From Polynucleobacter sp. UK-Gri1-W3 (GTDB taxonomy: Bacteria > Pseudomonadota > Gammaproteobacteria > Burkholderiales > Burkholderiaceae): a stretch of 64,000 nucleotides of DNA. The translations under genes and the position numbers were made by a program. The stretch lies in the NCBI RefSeq assembly GCF_018881595.1, contig NZ_JACVQA010000003.1, forward strand, positions 56,896-120,895. The letters run 5' to 3'. Below, in pieces: positions 54,875 through 63,940 of this stretch (positions are counted from its first letter, which is position 1; each line of letters begins with the position of its first letter). The notes beneath the pieces were generated by a model, which saw nothing but the letters and a program-made list of their open reading frames with translations, was not told the DNA's origin and ran no database searches.

Positions 54875-55998
54875 GAATATTAATTACTGGTGGAGCGGGT
54901 TTCATCGGATCCAATCTAGTTTCTAGACTCTTTTTAGAGGGGCATACGATCCGAGTGCTTGATAAGTTGTGTCCACAGATTCATGGTGACAATCCATCAT
55001 TGTCACCGCTTCTTCAGCATGTCAATGGAAAGTGTGAGTTTATACATGGCGATGTATGTTGTTTGGATACTGTTCGCTCAGCACTAGCGGGATGTAATGC
55101 AGTAGTTCATCTTGCAGCAGAAACAGGTACTGGGCAGTCAATGTATGAGGTTACCAAATATTGCCAGACTAATGTACAGGGAACGGGTGTTCTGCTTGAG
55201 GCTATGACTGAATACAAAAATGCAATTCGTAAAGTTGTTGTGGCGTCGTCTAGAGCCGTATATGGAGAGGGACGTTATTTTTTGGAAGATAAGTACCATT
55301 ATCCAAGGGCGCGCAATGAAGGCGATTTATCAAGGGGTATTTTTGAGCCGAGATGTTTCGAAACTGGACGAGTAATGCAGGCCGTTGCAACTCATGAGGA
55401 CTCCTTAATTCAGCCCAATTCAATCTACGGGCTAACAAAATATACACAAGAGCATATGACCTTGCTCAATTGTAACGCTCTAAACATTCCTGTTGTTGCC
55501 TTAAGATTCCAAAATGTATATGGCCCAGGCCAATCATTATCGAATCCATATACTGGTATTTTATCGATATTCTCCACGCGGATTCTCCATGGACATGGGG
55601 TTGATATATATGAGGATGGCAATGAGAGTCGCGACTTTATTTATATTGATGATGTTGTGGATTCAATAGTGCTTGCATTAAACAATGAAGAAGTTACGGG
55701 AGAGGTTTTTGGTGTAGGCACTGGCACAGCAACGAGTGTGTTGGAGGTTGCCGAGGAATTAGTAAGTTTATATGGAATTGATGTGCCTATTAAGGTTACA
55801 GGATCCTATCGTGTTGGAGATATTCGACATAATTTTGCGGACACCTCAAAAGGAGAGCGGGTACTTGGATTTAAAGCAAAAACCTCATTTGAAGCGGGTA
55901 TTGTTAAATTTGTAGATTGGGTGAAAGGTCAGCCATTACAAGATGATAGATATGGAGAGAGTTTAGATATCCTTAAAAAACGAGGTCTATTTAAGTGA
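54871..55998 (+). CDS. NAD-dependent epimerase/dehydratase
   Basis: A 375-residue extended SDR protein. The start at ATG 54871 (MRILITGGAGFIGSNLV) overlaps the previous stop by 4 bases. It has G-x-x-G-x-x-G, HLAAETGTGQSMYEV, and YGLTKYTQEHM (Y-x3-K) near residue 190, resembling nucleotide-sugar 4-epimerases. The insert near 145-185 (YFLEDKYHYPRARNEGDL) is unusual. The nucleotide sugar is not predictable. Confidence 0.85.
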   Translation: MRILITGGAGFIGSNLVSRLFLEGHTIRVLDKLCPQIHGDNPSLSPLLQHVNGKCEFIHGDVCCLDTVRSALAGCNAVVHLAAETGTGQSMYEVTKYCQTNVQGTGVLLEAMTEYKNAIRKVVVASSRAVYGEGRYFLEDKYHYPRARNEGDLSRGIFEPRCFETGRVMQAVATHEDSLIQPNSIYGLTKYTQEHMTLLNCNALNIPVVALRFQNVYGPGQSLSNPYTGILSIFSTRILHGHGVDIYEDGNESRDFIYIDDVVDSIVLALNNEEVTGEVFGVGTGTATSVLEVAEELVSLYGIDVPIKVTGSYRVGDIRHNFADTSKGERVLGFKAKTSFEAGIVKFVDWVKGQPLQDDRYGESLDILKKRGLFK

Positions 55999-56894
55999 AT
56001 AATTTGGGGGATGCAAAAGTAGGCATTGTGACCGTGTTGTATAACAGTGAAGATGTACTTGAAGGATTTTTTAGAAGCCTTTCAGAGCAAAATTTCACTA
56101 ACTATATTTTGTATGTCATCGATAACAGCGCCAAAAATTCTGGAAGTTTAAAGTCACTTCAGCTATCCAAACAATATGGAATTAACTGCGAGGTTATATT
56201 TAATAATGCTAATTTAGGCGTTGCAGAGGGTAACAATCAAGGCATTGAATTGGCGCTATTAAATGGCTGCACGCACGTATTGCTTGCTAATAATGATACT
56301 GAGTTTGGCGCAGAAGTGGTTGGCACTCTATTAAGTGACCTTAAAGTATGCGGAGATATGGTCGTGACGCCAAAAATTAGATTTTATGAGCCTTCAGAGC
56401 ATATTTGGTATGCGGGTGGGCATATTAATAGTTGGCTCATGCGTACACCGCATAAGGGGTATAAAGAGAAAGATCAATGTCAATTCGATAGCCAAATAAC
56501 AGTAAATTATGCTCCAACTTGTTTTATGATGCTTGATATAAAGGTATTTGACATTGTCGGAAAAATGGATGAAAAATATTTCGTATATTTAGACGACACT
56601 GATTTTGTGTGGAGAATGGGTAAAAAAAATATTGCCATTAAATTCAATGCAAAATCTATTGTTTATCATAAAGTAAGTCATTCTACAGGTGGAGAATATA
56701 GTCCATTTGCAATGTACTATTCGACCAGAAATATGATTTATTTCGCAAGAAAAAATTTATATGGGCTCCATAAAATATTTACTTTAACGTGGATTGTGAT
56801 CAGTAGGTTATTAAAAAGCATTATTTTAGAAAAAAAATTATCAGACAGTATTAATTCAGGATTAAAAGATGGTTTCAATTTGAAAATCAATTAA
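55995..56894 (+). CDS. Glycosyltransferase family 2 (rhamnosyltransferase-like)
   Basis: A 299-residue protein from a GTG start overlapping the epimerase by 4 bases. VGIVTVLYNSEDVLEGFF, then NANLGVAEGNNQGIELALLNGCTHVLLANNDTEF with a D-T-E metal-like site near residue 100, and YLDDTDFVWRM near 196. The layout is that of WbbL-type rhamnosyltransferases. The C-terminal third is hydrophobic and probably membrane associated. Confidence 0.85.
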   Translation: MNNLGDAKVGIVTVLYNSEDVLEGFFRSLSEQNFTNYILYVIDNSAKNSGSLKSLQLSKQYGINCEVIFNNANLGVAEGNNQGIELALLNGCTHVLLANNDTEFGAEVVGTLLSDLKVCGDMVVTPKIRFYEPSEHIWYAGGHINSWLMRTPHKGYKEKDQCQFDSQITVNYAPTCFMMLDIKVFDIVGKMDEKYFVYLDDTDFVWRMGKKNIAIKFNAKSIVYHKVSHSTGGEYSPFAMYYSTRNMIYFARKNLYGLHKIFTLTWIVISRLLKSIILEKKLSDSINSGLKDGFNLKIN

Positions 56895-56897
56895 TCT

Positions 56898-58040
56898 ATG
56901 AATATAAAATTAAAAAAAATTCACTATTTATTATTTTTTTTAGGGTGGGTATACTATATATTTACACCAATACTGATATTAAAATTTCCAGAAGAATATA
57001 TGCCTGAAAATTTACAATTTTATTATGGTGCAATTCATGAGAATATTGAATATTCGATGGTTTATGGAATTTTAATACTAATATTTTTTTTGATGCCAAG
57101 ATATTTCAGAGTTCCAATATTAAAAATAAAAAATAAAAAGTTTTCTATAAATATAAATTTATTTATACAAATTTTTATTGTGTGCATTCAGTTAATTTAT
57201 ATATTTATAGCTAGAGACAATATATTTCAGGGGTACACGAATCTTGATGCGTTAGTAGTTGGTCCAATCAATACAATACAATTAATTCAAACTTATTTAC
57301 ATATTATAAATTCTGAAAATAAAGTAAACTATTACATAAATAATACTTCTTTAATAGTTAATTCGATAGTTTTGCTTGGAATGGGTGGAAGATTATATGT
57401 AATAATGTCTATTATATCGATATTAACATACGAATTATATTTCGGAAAATTTAAAAAAATATCAAAATTTAAAATTTATGTCTATGCTGTAATTTTTATT
57501 ACATTTTTTTCAATTATAGGAATTATTAGAAATGGCGGCCATTTAAATTTAGATTCACTATTAGGTGGATATATTTTTGAGCCAATATTTATTTCTTACT
57601 CAGGATTTACAATATTTAACTGCGATTTAAATTTATTTTCGTGGCCATCAGATTATTTATCGGGATTTAAAAACATCATTCCAAGTTTTATTTGGCCCGA
57701 TAAAATTAATAACATGTTAACAATATTTGACACATGTTCAAAAATAGAATCTCCACAAGGGGGGATGAGTATTGTAGCCTCTACCATTGCCAGCTTTGGA
57801 TTACTGGGGGGGCTTTGTTATGTTTTTATTTTCTCTTATATATTAAAAATTCTACAATTTAACTTAAAATCAAAAAATCTAGTTTCACTTTATATGTATT
57901 TAATCGGAATATTACCATTTATGTTTTTTAGGGATCCATTTATTATACAGGTTAAGGTTATATTGCTTGGATTTGCACTATTTATTGCATTTTGCATAAT
58001 CGCTAAGAGTCCATCAACAATAGTTGTCACAAATGTCTAA
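56898..58040 (+). CDS. Oligosaccharide repeat polymerase Wzy-like protein
   Basis: A 380-residue, very AT-rich gene product with about ten to eleven predicted membrane helices and a periplasmic loop around residues 225-280 (FEPIFISYSGFTIFNCDLNLF, then IPSFIWPDKINNM). Length and topology fit O-antigen polymerases, which lack strong motifs. It is the second polymerase candidate of the locus; the gene at 40638 is more WaaL-like. The two may split the ligase and polymerase roles. Confidence 0.65.
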   Translation: MNIKLKKIHYLLFFLGWVYYIFTPILILKFPEEYMPENLQFYYGAIHENIEYSMVYGILILIFFLMPRYFRVPILKIKNKKFSININLFIQIFIVCIQLIYIFIARDNIFQGYTNLDALVVGPINTIQLIQTYLHIINSENKVNYYINNTSLIVNSIVLLGMGGRLYVIMSIISILTYELYFGKFKKISKFKIYVYAVIFITFFSIIGIIRNGGHLNLDSLLGGYIFEPIFISYSGFTIFNCDLNLFSWPSDYLSGFKNIIPSFIWPDKINNMLTIFDTCSKIESPQGGMSIVASTIASFGLLGGLCYVFIFSYILKILQFNLKSKNLVSLYMYLIGILPFMFFRDPFIIQVKVILLGFALFIAFCIIAKSPSTIVVTNV

Positions 58041-58887
58041 TAGGTTGGTATTTTTTTGTGTAAAGGGGTTTGGGGATTTTGCAATCCTTATATCCTCTTT
58101 AAAAATTCTAAGTGAATCAGAAATTAAGGGAATTACCCTTTTGGTAGCGCCTCACCTTATTCCATTGGCAAATTTAATAAATCCTGGATGTGAGATTATT
58201 GAAATTAACTATGGTAGCAGTGATGTGCCCAATATATTTGATTTGAGAGATAAGGGTATTATTAAGGGTATTTATAGTATTATCTCTCTAAGAAAAGCAT
58301 TGAATGCTGTAAAATCGATTTTAAAGAACAAAACTATTGTGCTTGACAAGCTTACAATAAGAGAGAAATTAATTTTTTTAGGATTGAGGGTTTGCTCAAT
58401 ACCTAAAGATTTTAATAATGTATACCTGGCTTATAATAATTTTTTTAAAAAAGAAATTAAGATTGCCGAATATTCAAATAAAATTGTGAAAATCTCTATC
58501 TTTCCAGTTAGCAGGATAGGTAATAAAAATATTCCAAATAATGTAATAAAATATCTGATCGAAAAATTAATATCTGAAGGGTTATTACCTGTTGTTTATC
58601 TCATGGAGGGCGATATTAATATATATGGAGAAGGTATTTCAGTCTCATATATTCCAAAAAATTTCCCGAATCTTGCCAGCGTAATTAATAAATCAAAAGC
58701 AGTTATTTCTGCAGATAGTTTTCCTGCTCATTTTTCTTATTACTTAGATAGACCGGTATTTGTTTTTACGCCAAAAGATAATAAATATTGGCTGCCATAC
58801 TCCTCTTATTTTAATAATTATTTTATGAAATTTGATGAAATTGGGAAAAATATTAACTTAGATACATTTATAAAATCACTCTCGTAA
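58033..58887 (+). CDS. GT9-like glycosyltransferase (heptosyltransferase family)
   Basis: A 284-residue protein from ATG 58033 (MSNRLVFFCVKGFGDFAIL). The N-terminal FCVKGFGDFAILISSL resembles the GT9 start, and the C-terminal LASVINKSKAVISADSFPAHFSYYLDRPVFVFTP is the GT9-type D-S-x-x-x-H motif. GT9 enzymes transfer heptose and related sugars. It overlaps the polymerase gene by 8 bases. Confidence 0.75.
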   Translation: MSNRLVFFCVKGFGDFAILISSLKILSESEIKGITLLVAPHLIPLANLINPGCEIIEINYGSSDVPNIFDLRDKGIIKGIYSIISLRKALNAVKSILKNKTIVLDKLTIREKLIFLGLRVCSIPKDFNNVYLAYNNFFKKEIKIAEYSNKIVKISIFPVSRIGNKNIPNNVIKYLIEKLISEGLLPVVYLMEGDINIYGEGISVSYIPKNFPNLASVINKSKAVISADSFPAHFSYYLDRPVFVFTPKDNKYWLPYSSYFNNYFMKFDEIGKNINLDTFIKSLS

Positions 58888-58897
58888 TGGACTTAAT

Positions 58898-59752
58898 ATG
58901 AAGATACTAATCTTTGGGGCCGGTGGGCTTATTGGAAGCAACTTTTGCAAGATCATTTCAGAGAATAATAAATATACCGTAATAGGAGTTAGTCGTCCCG
59001 AATTAAGTCGTATGGATTTTTTTAAAGACCTTCCGGTAACTCTAGAGTCAGGTATTAATTTACTGTCAACGGATTCAGTCATAGAAATCCTAATCAAACA
59101 TCAACCGGATGTAGTTATAAATTGTGCAGGCCTTACAAAACACAAGGCAGAGGCAGAAAATCCATTGATAGCCATTCCCATTAATGGATTGATTCCACAT
59201 AGGCTGGCAAATCTATGTAAATTGGCCGATGCAAAATTTATTCAGATAAGTTCTGATTGTGTTTTTTCTGGAACAAGGGGTTTTTACTGTGAGGATGACA
59301 CTCCCGATGCTTCTGATGTCTATGGTAAGAGCAAGGCTCTTGGTGAGGTTTTATCCGGAAATGCACTTACCTTAAGAACTTCAACCATAGGTCATGAAAT
59401 TAATACTAAATATGGATTGTTGGAATGGTTTTTGGTGCAAAAAAATCGTTGTAATGGATATAGGCAGGCAATTTTTTCTGGCCTCCCTACGGTCGAGCTT
59501 GGAAGGGTTGTGAGGGATTTTATATTGCCAAATTTAAATTTATCCGGTTTATATCATGTTGCAGCGAAACCAATTGATAAGTACTCCCTTTTGAAATTAA
59601 TTGCTGATGAATATAAGAAGCCGATTGATATAATTATGGACGATGATTTTAAAATTGATCGTTCGCTTAATTCATTGAAATTTCAATTGGCTACGGGATA
59701 TGTGCCTCCGAGTTGGCCTGATCTAATTACTTCTATGCATGAATGCAAATAA
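58898..59752 (+). CDS. RmlD/WbvR-type NDP-sugar reductase
   Basis: A 284-residue SDR protein: MKILIFGAGGLIGSNFCKII, VVINCAGLTKHKAEAENP near residue 70, and a Ser-x-D-C-V-F-S-G-T-R-G patch (ISSDCVFSGTRGFYCEDD) near 107, with Y-G-K-S-K-A-L-G (catalytic Y-x3-K) near 145. The family reduces 4-keto sugars. Followed by a WbjB-like dehydratase and a WecB-like 2-epimerase, it probably acts as WbvR in UDP-L-RhaNAc/L-QuiNAc synthesis. Confidence 0.8.
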   Translation: MKILIFGAGGLIGSNFCKIISENNKYTVIGVSRPELSRMDFFKDLPVTLESGINLLSTDSVIEILIKHQPDVVINCAGLTKHKAEAENPLIAIPINGLIPHRLANLCKLADAKFIQISSDCVFSGTRGFYCEDDTPDASDVYGKSKALGEVLSGNALTLRTSTIGHEINTKYGLLEWFLVQKNRCNGYRQAIFSGLPTVELGRVVRDFILPNLNLSGLYHVAAKPIDKYSLLKLIADEYKKPIDIIMDDDFKIDRSLNSLKFQLATGYVPPSWPDLITSMHECK

Positions 59753-59764
59753 TGGGTATCCATA

Positions 59765-60775
59765 ATGTTTAAAGATAAAGTGTTAATGATTACCGGTGGC
59801 ACCGGCTCATTTGGAAATGCTGTGCTGAAAAGATTTCTTTCCACGGATGTAAAGGAAATTAGAATATTTAGTCGGGATGAAAAAAAACAAGAGGATATGA
59901 GGATCGCCCTAAATAATCCAAAGCTTAGGTTCTATATTGGGGATGTTAGAAATTTCGATAGTATTTCCCGTGCTATGAAGGGTGTGAATTATGTATTTCA
60001 TGCAGCTGCTTTGAAGCAAGTGCCTTCGTGTGAATTTTATCCGATGGAAGCGGTTCATACCAATATTTTGGGCACTCAAAATGTGATGAATGCAGCCACA
60101 CTAAATCATGTGGAGAGAGTGGTTTTCTTGAGTACAGATAAGGCCGTATACCCAATTAATGCGATGGGTATTTCGAAGGCTATGGCTGAAAAGTTAATGG
60201 TTGCTCAATCGCGTATTCAAATGGATGGCGAAACTATTTTATGTGCAACCCGGTATGGAAATGTGATGGCATCCCGCGGGTCTGTAATTCCTTTGTTTGT
60301 CTCGCAAATTAAAAAAAATCAAGAGCTGACAATTACAGATCCATATATGACAAGATTTCTAATGTCTCTCGAGGACTCTGTTGACCTGGTGCTACATGCA
60401 TTTAGCAATGCCAAACAAGGTGATATTTTTGTTCAAAAGGCCCCCGCAGCCACTATTGCGGATTTAGCTATTGCATTAAAAGATATATTCGAGTCAAAAC
60501 AAGCAATCGTAACTATAGGAACACGTCATGGTGAAAAGCTATATGAATCTTTAATCTCAAGAGAGGAGATGGCAAAGGCTGATGATATGGGGCAATATTA
60601 CCGAATTCCAGCCGATAATCGCGATCTAAATTACGCACAGTTTTTTAGTGAGGGCGAGCAAGATATCTCCAACCTTGATGACTATACCTCTCACAACACT
60701 AGAAGGCTTAATGTTGCTGAAATTAAAGAATTGCTCCTATCTTTAGATTATCTCAAGGAAGAATTAAATGCTTAA
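59765..60775 (+). CDS. UDP-GlcNAc 4,6-dehydratase/5-epimerase (WbjB/FnlA/CapE-like)
   Basis: A 336-residue SDR protein with VLMITGGTGSFGNAVLKRFL, SRDEKKQEDMR near 38, FHAAALKQVPSCEF near 78 and STDKAVYPINAMGISKAMAEKL around the M-x3-K active site near 125. This non-classical Met-x3-Lys active site is typical of WbjB/CapE/FlaA1 relatives. It converts UDP-GlcNAc to a 4-keto-6-deoxy L-sugar. It lies 12 bases after the reductase gene and overlaps the 2-epimerase gene by 8 bases. Confidence 0.92.
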   Translation: MFKDKVLMITGGTGSFGNAVLKRFLSTDVKEIRIFSRDEKKQEDMRIALNNPKLRFYIGDVRNFDSISRAMKGVNYVFHAAALKQVPSCEFYPMEAVHTNILGTQNVMNAATLNHVERVVFLSTDKAVYPINAMGISKAMAEKLMVAQSRIQMDGETILCATRYGNVMASRGSVIPLFVSQIKKNQELTITDPYMTRFLMSLEDSVDLVLHAFSNAKQGDIFVQKAPAATIADLAIALKDIFESKQAIVTIGTRHGEKLYESLISREEMAKADDMGQYYRIPADNRDLNYAQFFSEGEQDISNLDDYTSHNTRRLNVAEIKELLLSLDYLKEELNA

Positions 60776-61892
60776 AGTTATGACTATAGTCGGCACTCGG
60801 CCCGAGTTAATTAAGATGAGTCGAGCGATTGCTGAGTTTGATTTGCACACCAAACATGTGCTCGTTCACACTGGCCAGAATTATGACTATGAGCTAAATC
60901 AGCTTTTCTTTGAGGATTTGGGGATACGCAAACCAGATTATTTTCTGGAAGTGGTTGGAGGCAATGCGGCGCAAACTATAGCTAGGGTGATTGAGAAGTC
61001 AGACGAGGTAATGGAGTCGGAGAAGCCTGATGCAGTTCTACTCTACGGGGATACAAATTCATGCTTAGCCGTCATTGCTGCCAAACGTAGAAAAATACCT
61101 GTTTTTCATATGGAGGCTGGAAATCGATGCTTTGATGAGCGGGTTCCGGAGGAGTTGAATCGTAAAGTTTTGGATCACTTAAGCGATATTAATCTGGTCT
61201 TAACAGAGCATGCGCGTCGCTATCTAATAGCCGAGGGAATTCCCGCGGAGACTATCATAAAAACTGGTTCTCATATGCAAGAGGTTCTCGATTTTTATAT
61301 GCCGAAAATCAATAGCTCCGATGTCATTAAGCAAATGGGTCTCGAGTCAAATAAATTCTTTATTGTCAGCGCTCATCGAGAAGAAAATATAGATAATCAG
61401 GAGAATATGCGGGATATGGTTGAGGCGCTCAATGCTATTGCCGATACATATAACATGCCGGTTATTGTCTCAACCCATCCGCGTACAAAAAAACGACTGG
61501 ATACTATGGAACTGGGCAGATTAAATAAAAATATTCAATTTCTAAAGCCATTTGGCTTTTGTGACTACATCAAACTTCAAATGGAAGCCCTTTGTGTTGT
61601 GTCCGATAGCGGAACAATTTCTGAAGAAGGATCCCTATTAAACCTTCCTGCTATTACTATTCGGAATGCTCACGAACGCCCCGAGGGAATGGACGAGGGC
61701 ACATTAATTATGACTGGCTTGAAAAAAGATAGAGTGTTAGATGCTATTCGGGTGATTATTGCTCAACATGATAGGTCTAAAAGAGTAATGCACCCCGTTG
61801 CAGACTATGAAGGCGGTCCTGTTTCTAAGCAGCTACTTCGCATAGTGATGAGTTATGTTGATTACGTGAATAGAACGGTTTGGTCTAAGTAG
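60768..61892 (+). CDS. UDP-N-acetylglucosamine 2-epimerase-like protein (WbjD/FnlC/WbvD type)
   Basis: A 374-residue GT-B-fold protein: VMTIVGTRPELIKMSRAI at the N-terminus, LVHTGQNYDYELNQLFFEDLGI, HMEAGNRCFDERVPEELNRK and SDSGTISEEGSLLNLP near 280. It epimerises C2 of an N-acetylhexosamine. In the L-FucNAc and L-QuiNAc pathways this is the last step after WbjB and the reductase. Confidence 0.92.
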   Translation: MLKVMTIVGTRPELIKMSRAIAEFDLHTKHVLVHTGQNYDYELNQLFFEDLGIRKPDYFLEVVGGNAAQTIARVIEKSDEVMESEKPDAVLLYGDTNSCLAVIAAKRRKIPVFHMEAGNRCFDERVPEELNRKVLDHLSDINLVLTEHARRYLIAEGIPAETIIKTGSHMQEVLDFYMPKINSSDVIKQMGLESNKFFIVSAHREENIDNQENMRDMVEALNAIADTYNMPVIVSTHPRTKKRLDTMELGRLNKNIQFLKPFGFCDYIKLQMEALCVVSDSGTISEEGSLLNLPAITIRNAHERPEGMDEGTLIMTGLKKDRVLDAIRVIIAQHDRSKRVMHPVADYEGGPVSKQLLRIVMSYVDYVNRTVWSK

Positions 61893-61899
61893 TTTGTAT

Positions 61900-63093
61900 A
61901 TGAAAAGCATTGCAGTTATTGCTGATTCTTATTACCCTGCACGAACATCCGCTGCTTCACAGCTTAAGGATTTGGCCGCTGAGCTTAATAAACAAGGAAT
62001 TTCTCCTTTGGTTATTATCCCGGATTCCGGGTTAGATCAAGCTTGGAAGTTGGAAGTGTTGAATGGGGTTCGGGTACTCAGACTTAAGTCACCAAAAACC
62101 AAGGATGTGGGTTACATAAGAAGGGCGGCGGCCGAATTTTTTATGCCATATTTCATGTGGATGCGTTATTTAATGTCGCCACTTTCTAGTGAAAAATTAG
62201 ATGGAGTAATTTGGTATTCACCCACTATTTTCTGGGCACCCTTTGTTAAAAGACTGAAAAGAAACTCCTCATGTAGTGGATATCTGATTCTTCGTGATAT
62301 TTTTCCAGAGTGGGCGCTCGACCTTGGTCTGATGAGAAAGGGCATTGCATATAGATTTTTCAAGTGGATTGAGGCTAGTCAATACAAGATTGCAGACACT
62401 ATTGGGGTTCAGGCTGGTAAAAACATTGAGTACTTTAAAAGCTGGCCTCAATTTAATTCAAAGAACATTGAGGTGTTGCAAAACTGGTTATCAGAGACCT
62501 CACCCGGTCTTTGCAGCATATCCGTTGGCAATACTTTTTTGGCCGGCAGAAATATATTTGTTTATGCTGGAAATATGGGGGTTGCCCAAGGCATAGGGAT
62601 CGTGCTCGATTTAGCGGAATCCCTGCTCAATAGAGCGGATATTGGTTTTCTGATGGTTGGTAGGGGTAGTGAATATGTGGATTTAAAGCGTCAGGCCTCA
62701 AATCGCAATCTCAATAATATGATTTTTTTTGATGAAATTGATTCTGCTGAGATTCCCGCTCTCTACAGTCAATGCAGTATTGGGATGGTGATCTTAGATT
62801 CACGTCATAAGACTCATAATATTCCGGGAAAGTTTTTATCTTATATGCAGTCTGGACTACCGGTGTTGGCAAAAATTAATCCAGGAAATGATCTAGTTGA
62901 TCTGATAAACGAGGCTAATGTTGGCTCTGTCTATACTGGATCTTCAGTGACGGAATTAAGAGACATTGCAGAGGCTCTGGTTGATAAATTAATTCTGGTT
63001 GATGGAATGGATTTGCGTTGCAAAAATTTGGCGAAAGAACTATTTTCAACTGAAGTTGCGGTTAAGCAAATATTGACGGCTCTTGAAGTATGA
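61900..63093 (+). CDS. wbuB: Glycosyltransferase family 4 (WbuB-like)
   Basis: A 397-residue GT-B protein. The start at ATG 61900 (MKSIAVIADSYYPARTSAAS) overlaps nothing upstream. DGVIWYSPTIFW and LRDIFPEWALDLGLMRKG near residues 110-145 and VYAGNMGVAQGI near 220 match WbuB, the L-FucNAc transferase of E. coli O26-type loci. Following the UDP-L-HexNAc genes, it should add that residue. Confidence 0.88.
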   Translation: MKSIAVIADSYYPARTSAASQLKDLAAELNKQGISPLVIIPDSGLDQAWKLEVLNGVRVLRLKSPKTKDVGYIRRAAAEFFMPYFMWMRYLMSPLSSEKLDGVIWYSPTIFWAPFVKRLKRNSSCSGYLILRDIFPEWALDLGLMRKGIAYRFFKWIEASQYKIADTIGVQAGKNIEYFKSWPQFNSKNIEVLQNWLSETSPGLCSISVGNTFLAGRNIFVYAGNMGVAQGIGIVLDLAESLLNRADIGFLMVGRGSEYVDLKRQASNRNLNNMIFFDEIDSAEIPALYSQCSIGMVILDSRHKTHNIPGKFLSYMQSGLPVLAKINPGNDLVDLINEANVGSVYTGSSVTELRDIAEALVDKLILVDGMDLRCKNLAKELFSTEVAVKQILTALEV

Positions 63094-63587
63094 GCGTTAA
63101 GGATTTCTCTAAGACATTTTTGGATAATCTATCTCTATCTGCTTTTCATTCGCCTAGGGGTAGGAAAAATTTTAATTTACACCTTGATTATGCTGAGCCT
63201 TGCCAAAGATTATTTAACGCTATAGGGATCGAGAGTTACATTCCTCCACACAGGCATCATCAAGATCCTAAAGAGGAAACTTTGATAGCAGTTAAGGGGT
63301 TATTTGCGCTGATAATTTTCGATGAGGCTGGAGAAATTAAGCAAATCTCCGAATTTGGAACTGAAAAATTTCTTACTCAAGGCGTAGCTAATGTTGGAGT
63401 CGAATTATCACCTGATGCTTGGCATACCGTATTGGCTCTAGTAGAGGGTTCAATCCTTTTAGAGGTTAAATCCGGCCCATTTATTGCCAGCGCCGCAAAG
63501 GAAAATGCTCCATGGGCTCCGGCCGAGGATTCATCTGATGCGGCGTATTATTTTGGTAACTTGAAAAAGTTGGTAACTACCAAATAG
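63090..63587 (+). CDS. wbuC: WbuC-like cupin protein
   Basis: A 165-residue cupin. IPPHRHHQDPKEETLIAVKGLFALI (residues 51-75) holds the metal-binding H-x-H and E, as in WbuC-family proteins that accompany WbuB in L-FucNAc loci. ELSPDAWHTVLALVEG is the second cupin motif. Catalytic role unknown. It overlaps wbuB by 4 bases and is the last gene of the locus. Confidence 0.88.
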   Translation: MSVKDFSKTFLDNLSLSAFHSPRGRKNFNLHLDYAEPCQRLFNAIGIESYIPPHRHHQDPKEETLIAVKGLFALIIFDEAGEIKQISEFGTEKFLTQGVANVGVELSPDAWHTVLALVEGSILLEVKSGPFIASAAKENAPWAPAEDSSDAAYYFGNLKKLVTTK

Positions 63588-63604
63588 ATTCGATGCTTTA
63601 ATTT

Positions 63605-63880
63605 TTAGACCGTGCAGCAACTGTGCTCTAAATATCTCATCACTGTATCCGTCTTTGACCATCTTCCCTTTTGCATAATAATTGGCATACTTGCTCCAGA
63701 ATTTAGTAAATCCTGCGCGGCACCTACGCGCATAGAGTGGCCGCTGATACCCTCAATAGCCGATTCATCTAATCCAGCTTTTCTAGCGATCTTCTTGTAG
63801 ATACGATTAATCTGGCCCGCGGTAATGCGATCTACATTTAAGTTGGCGTTTAAGTTTTGTTGCATTATATGGTAATCCCC
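63605..63880 (-). pseudogene. Truncated tyrosine recombinase/integrase remnant
   Basis: The minus-strand frame encodes about 90 residues of a tyrosine recombinase C-terminus: VDRITAGQINRIYKKIARKAGL, then GHSMRVGAAQDLLNSGASM with H-x-x-R, GRW in the usual third position, and MRYLEHSC with the catalytic Tyr. The N-terminal part and upstream catalytic Arg are missing, and the frame runs into IS-like sequence beyond about 63880. This is probably an integrase gene cut by an IS3-family insertion. Confidence 0.7.
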
Positions 63881-63940
63881 CCACCCCTTAACCTGACTTA
63901 AAAGTAGAATTTCTAAGTTGTTTGATTTAAAGGAAATTCT

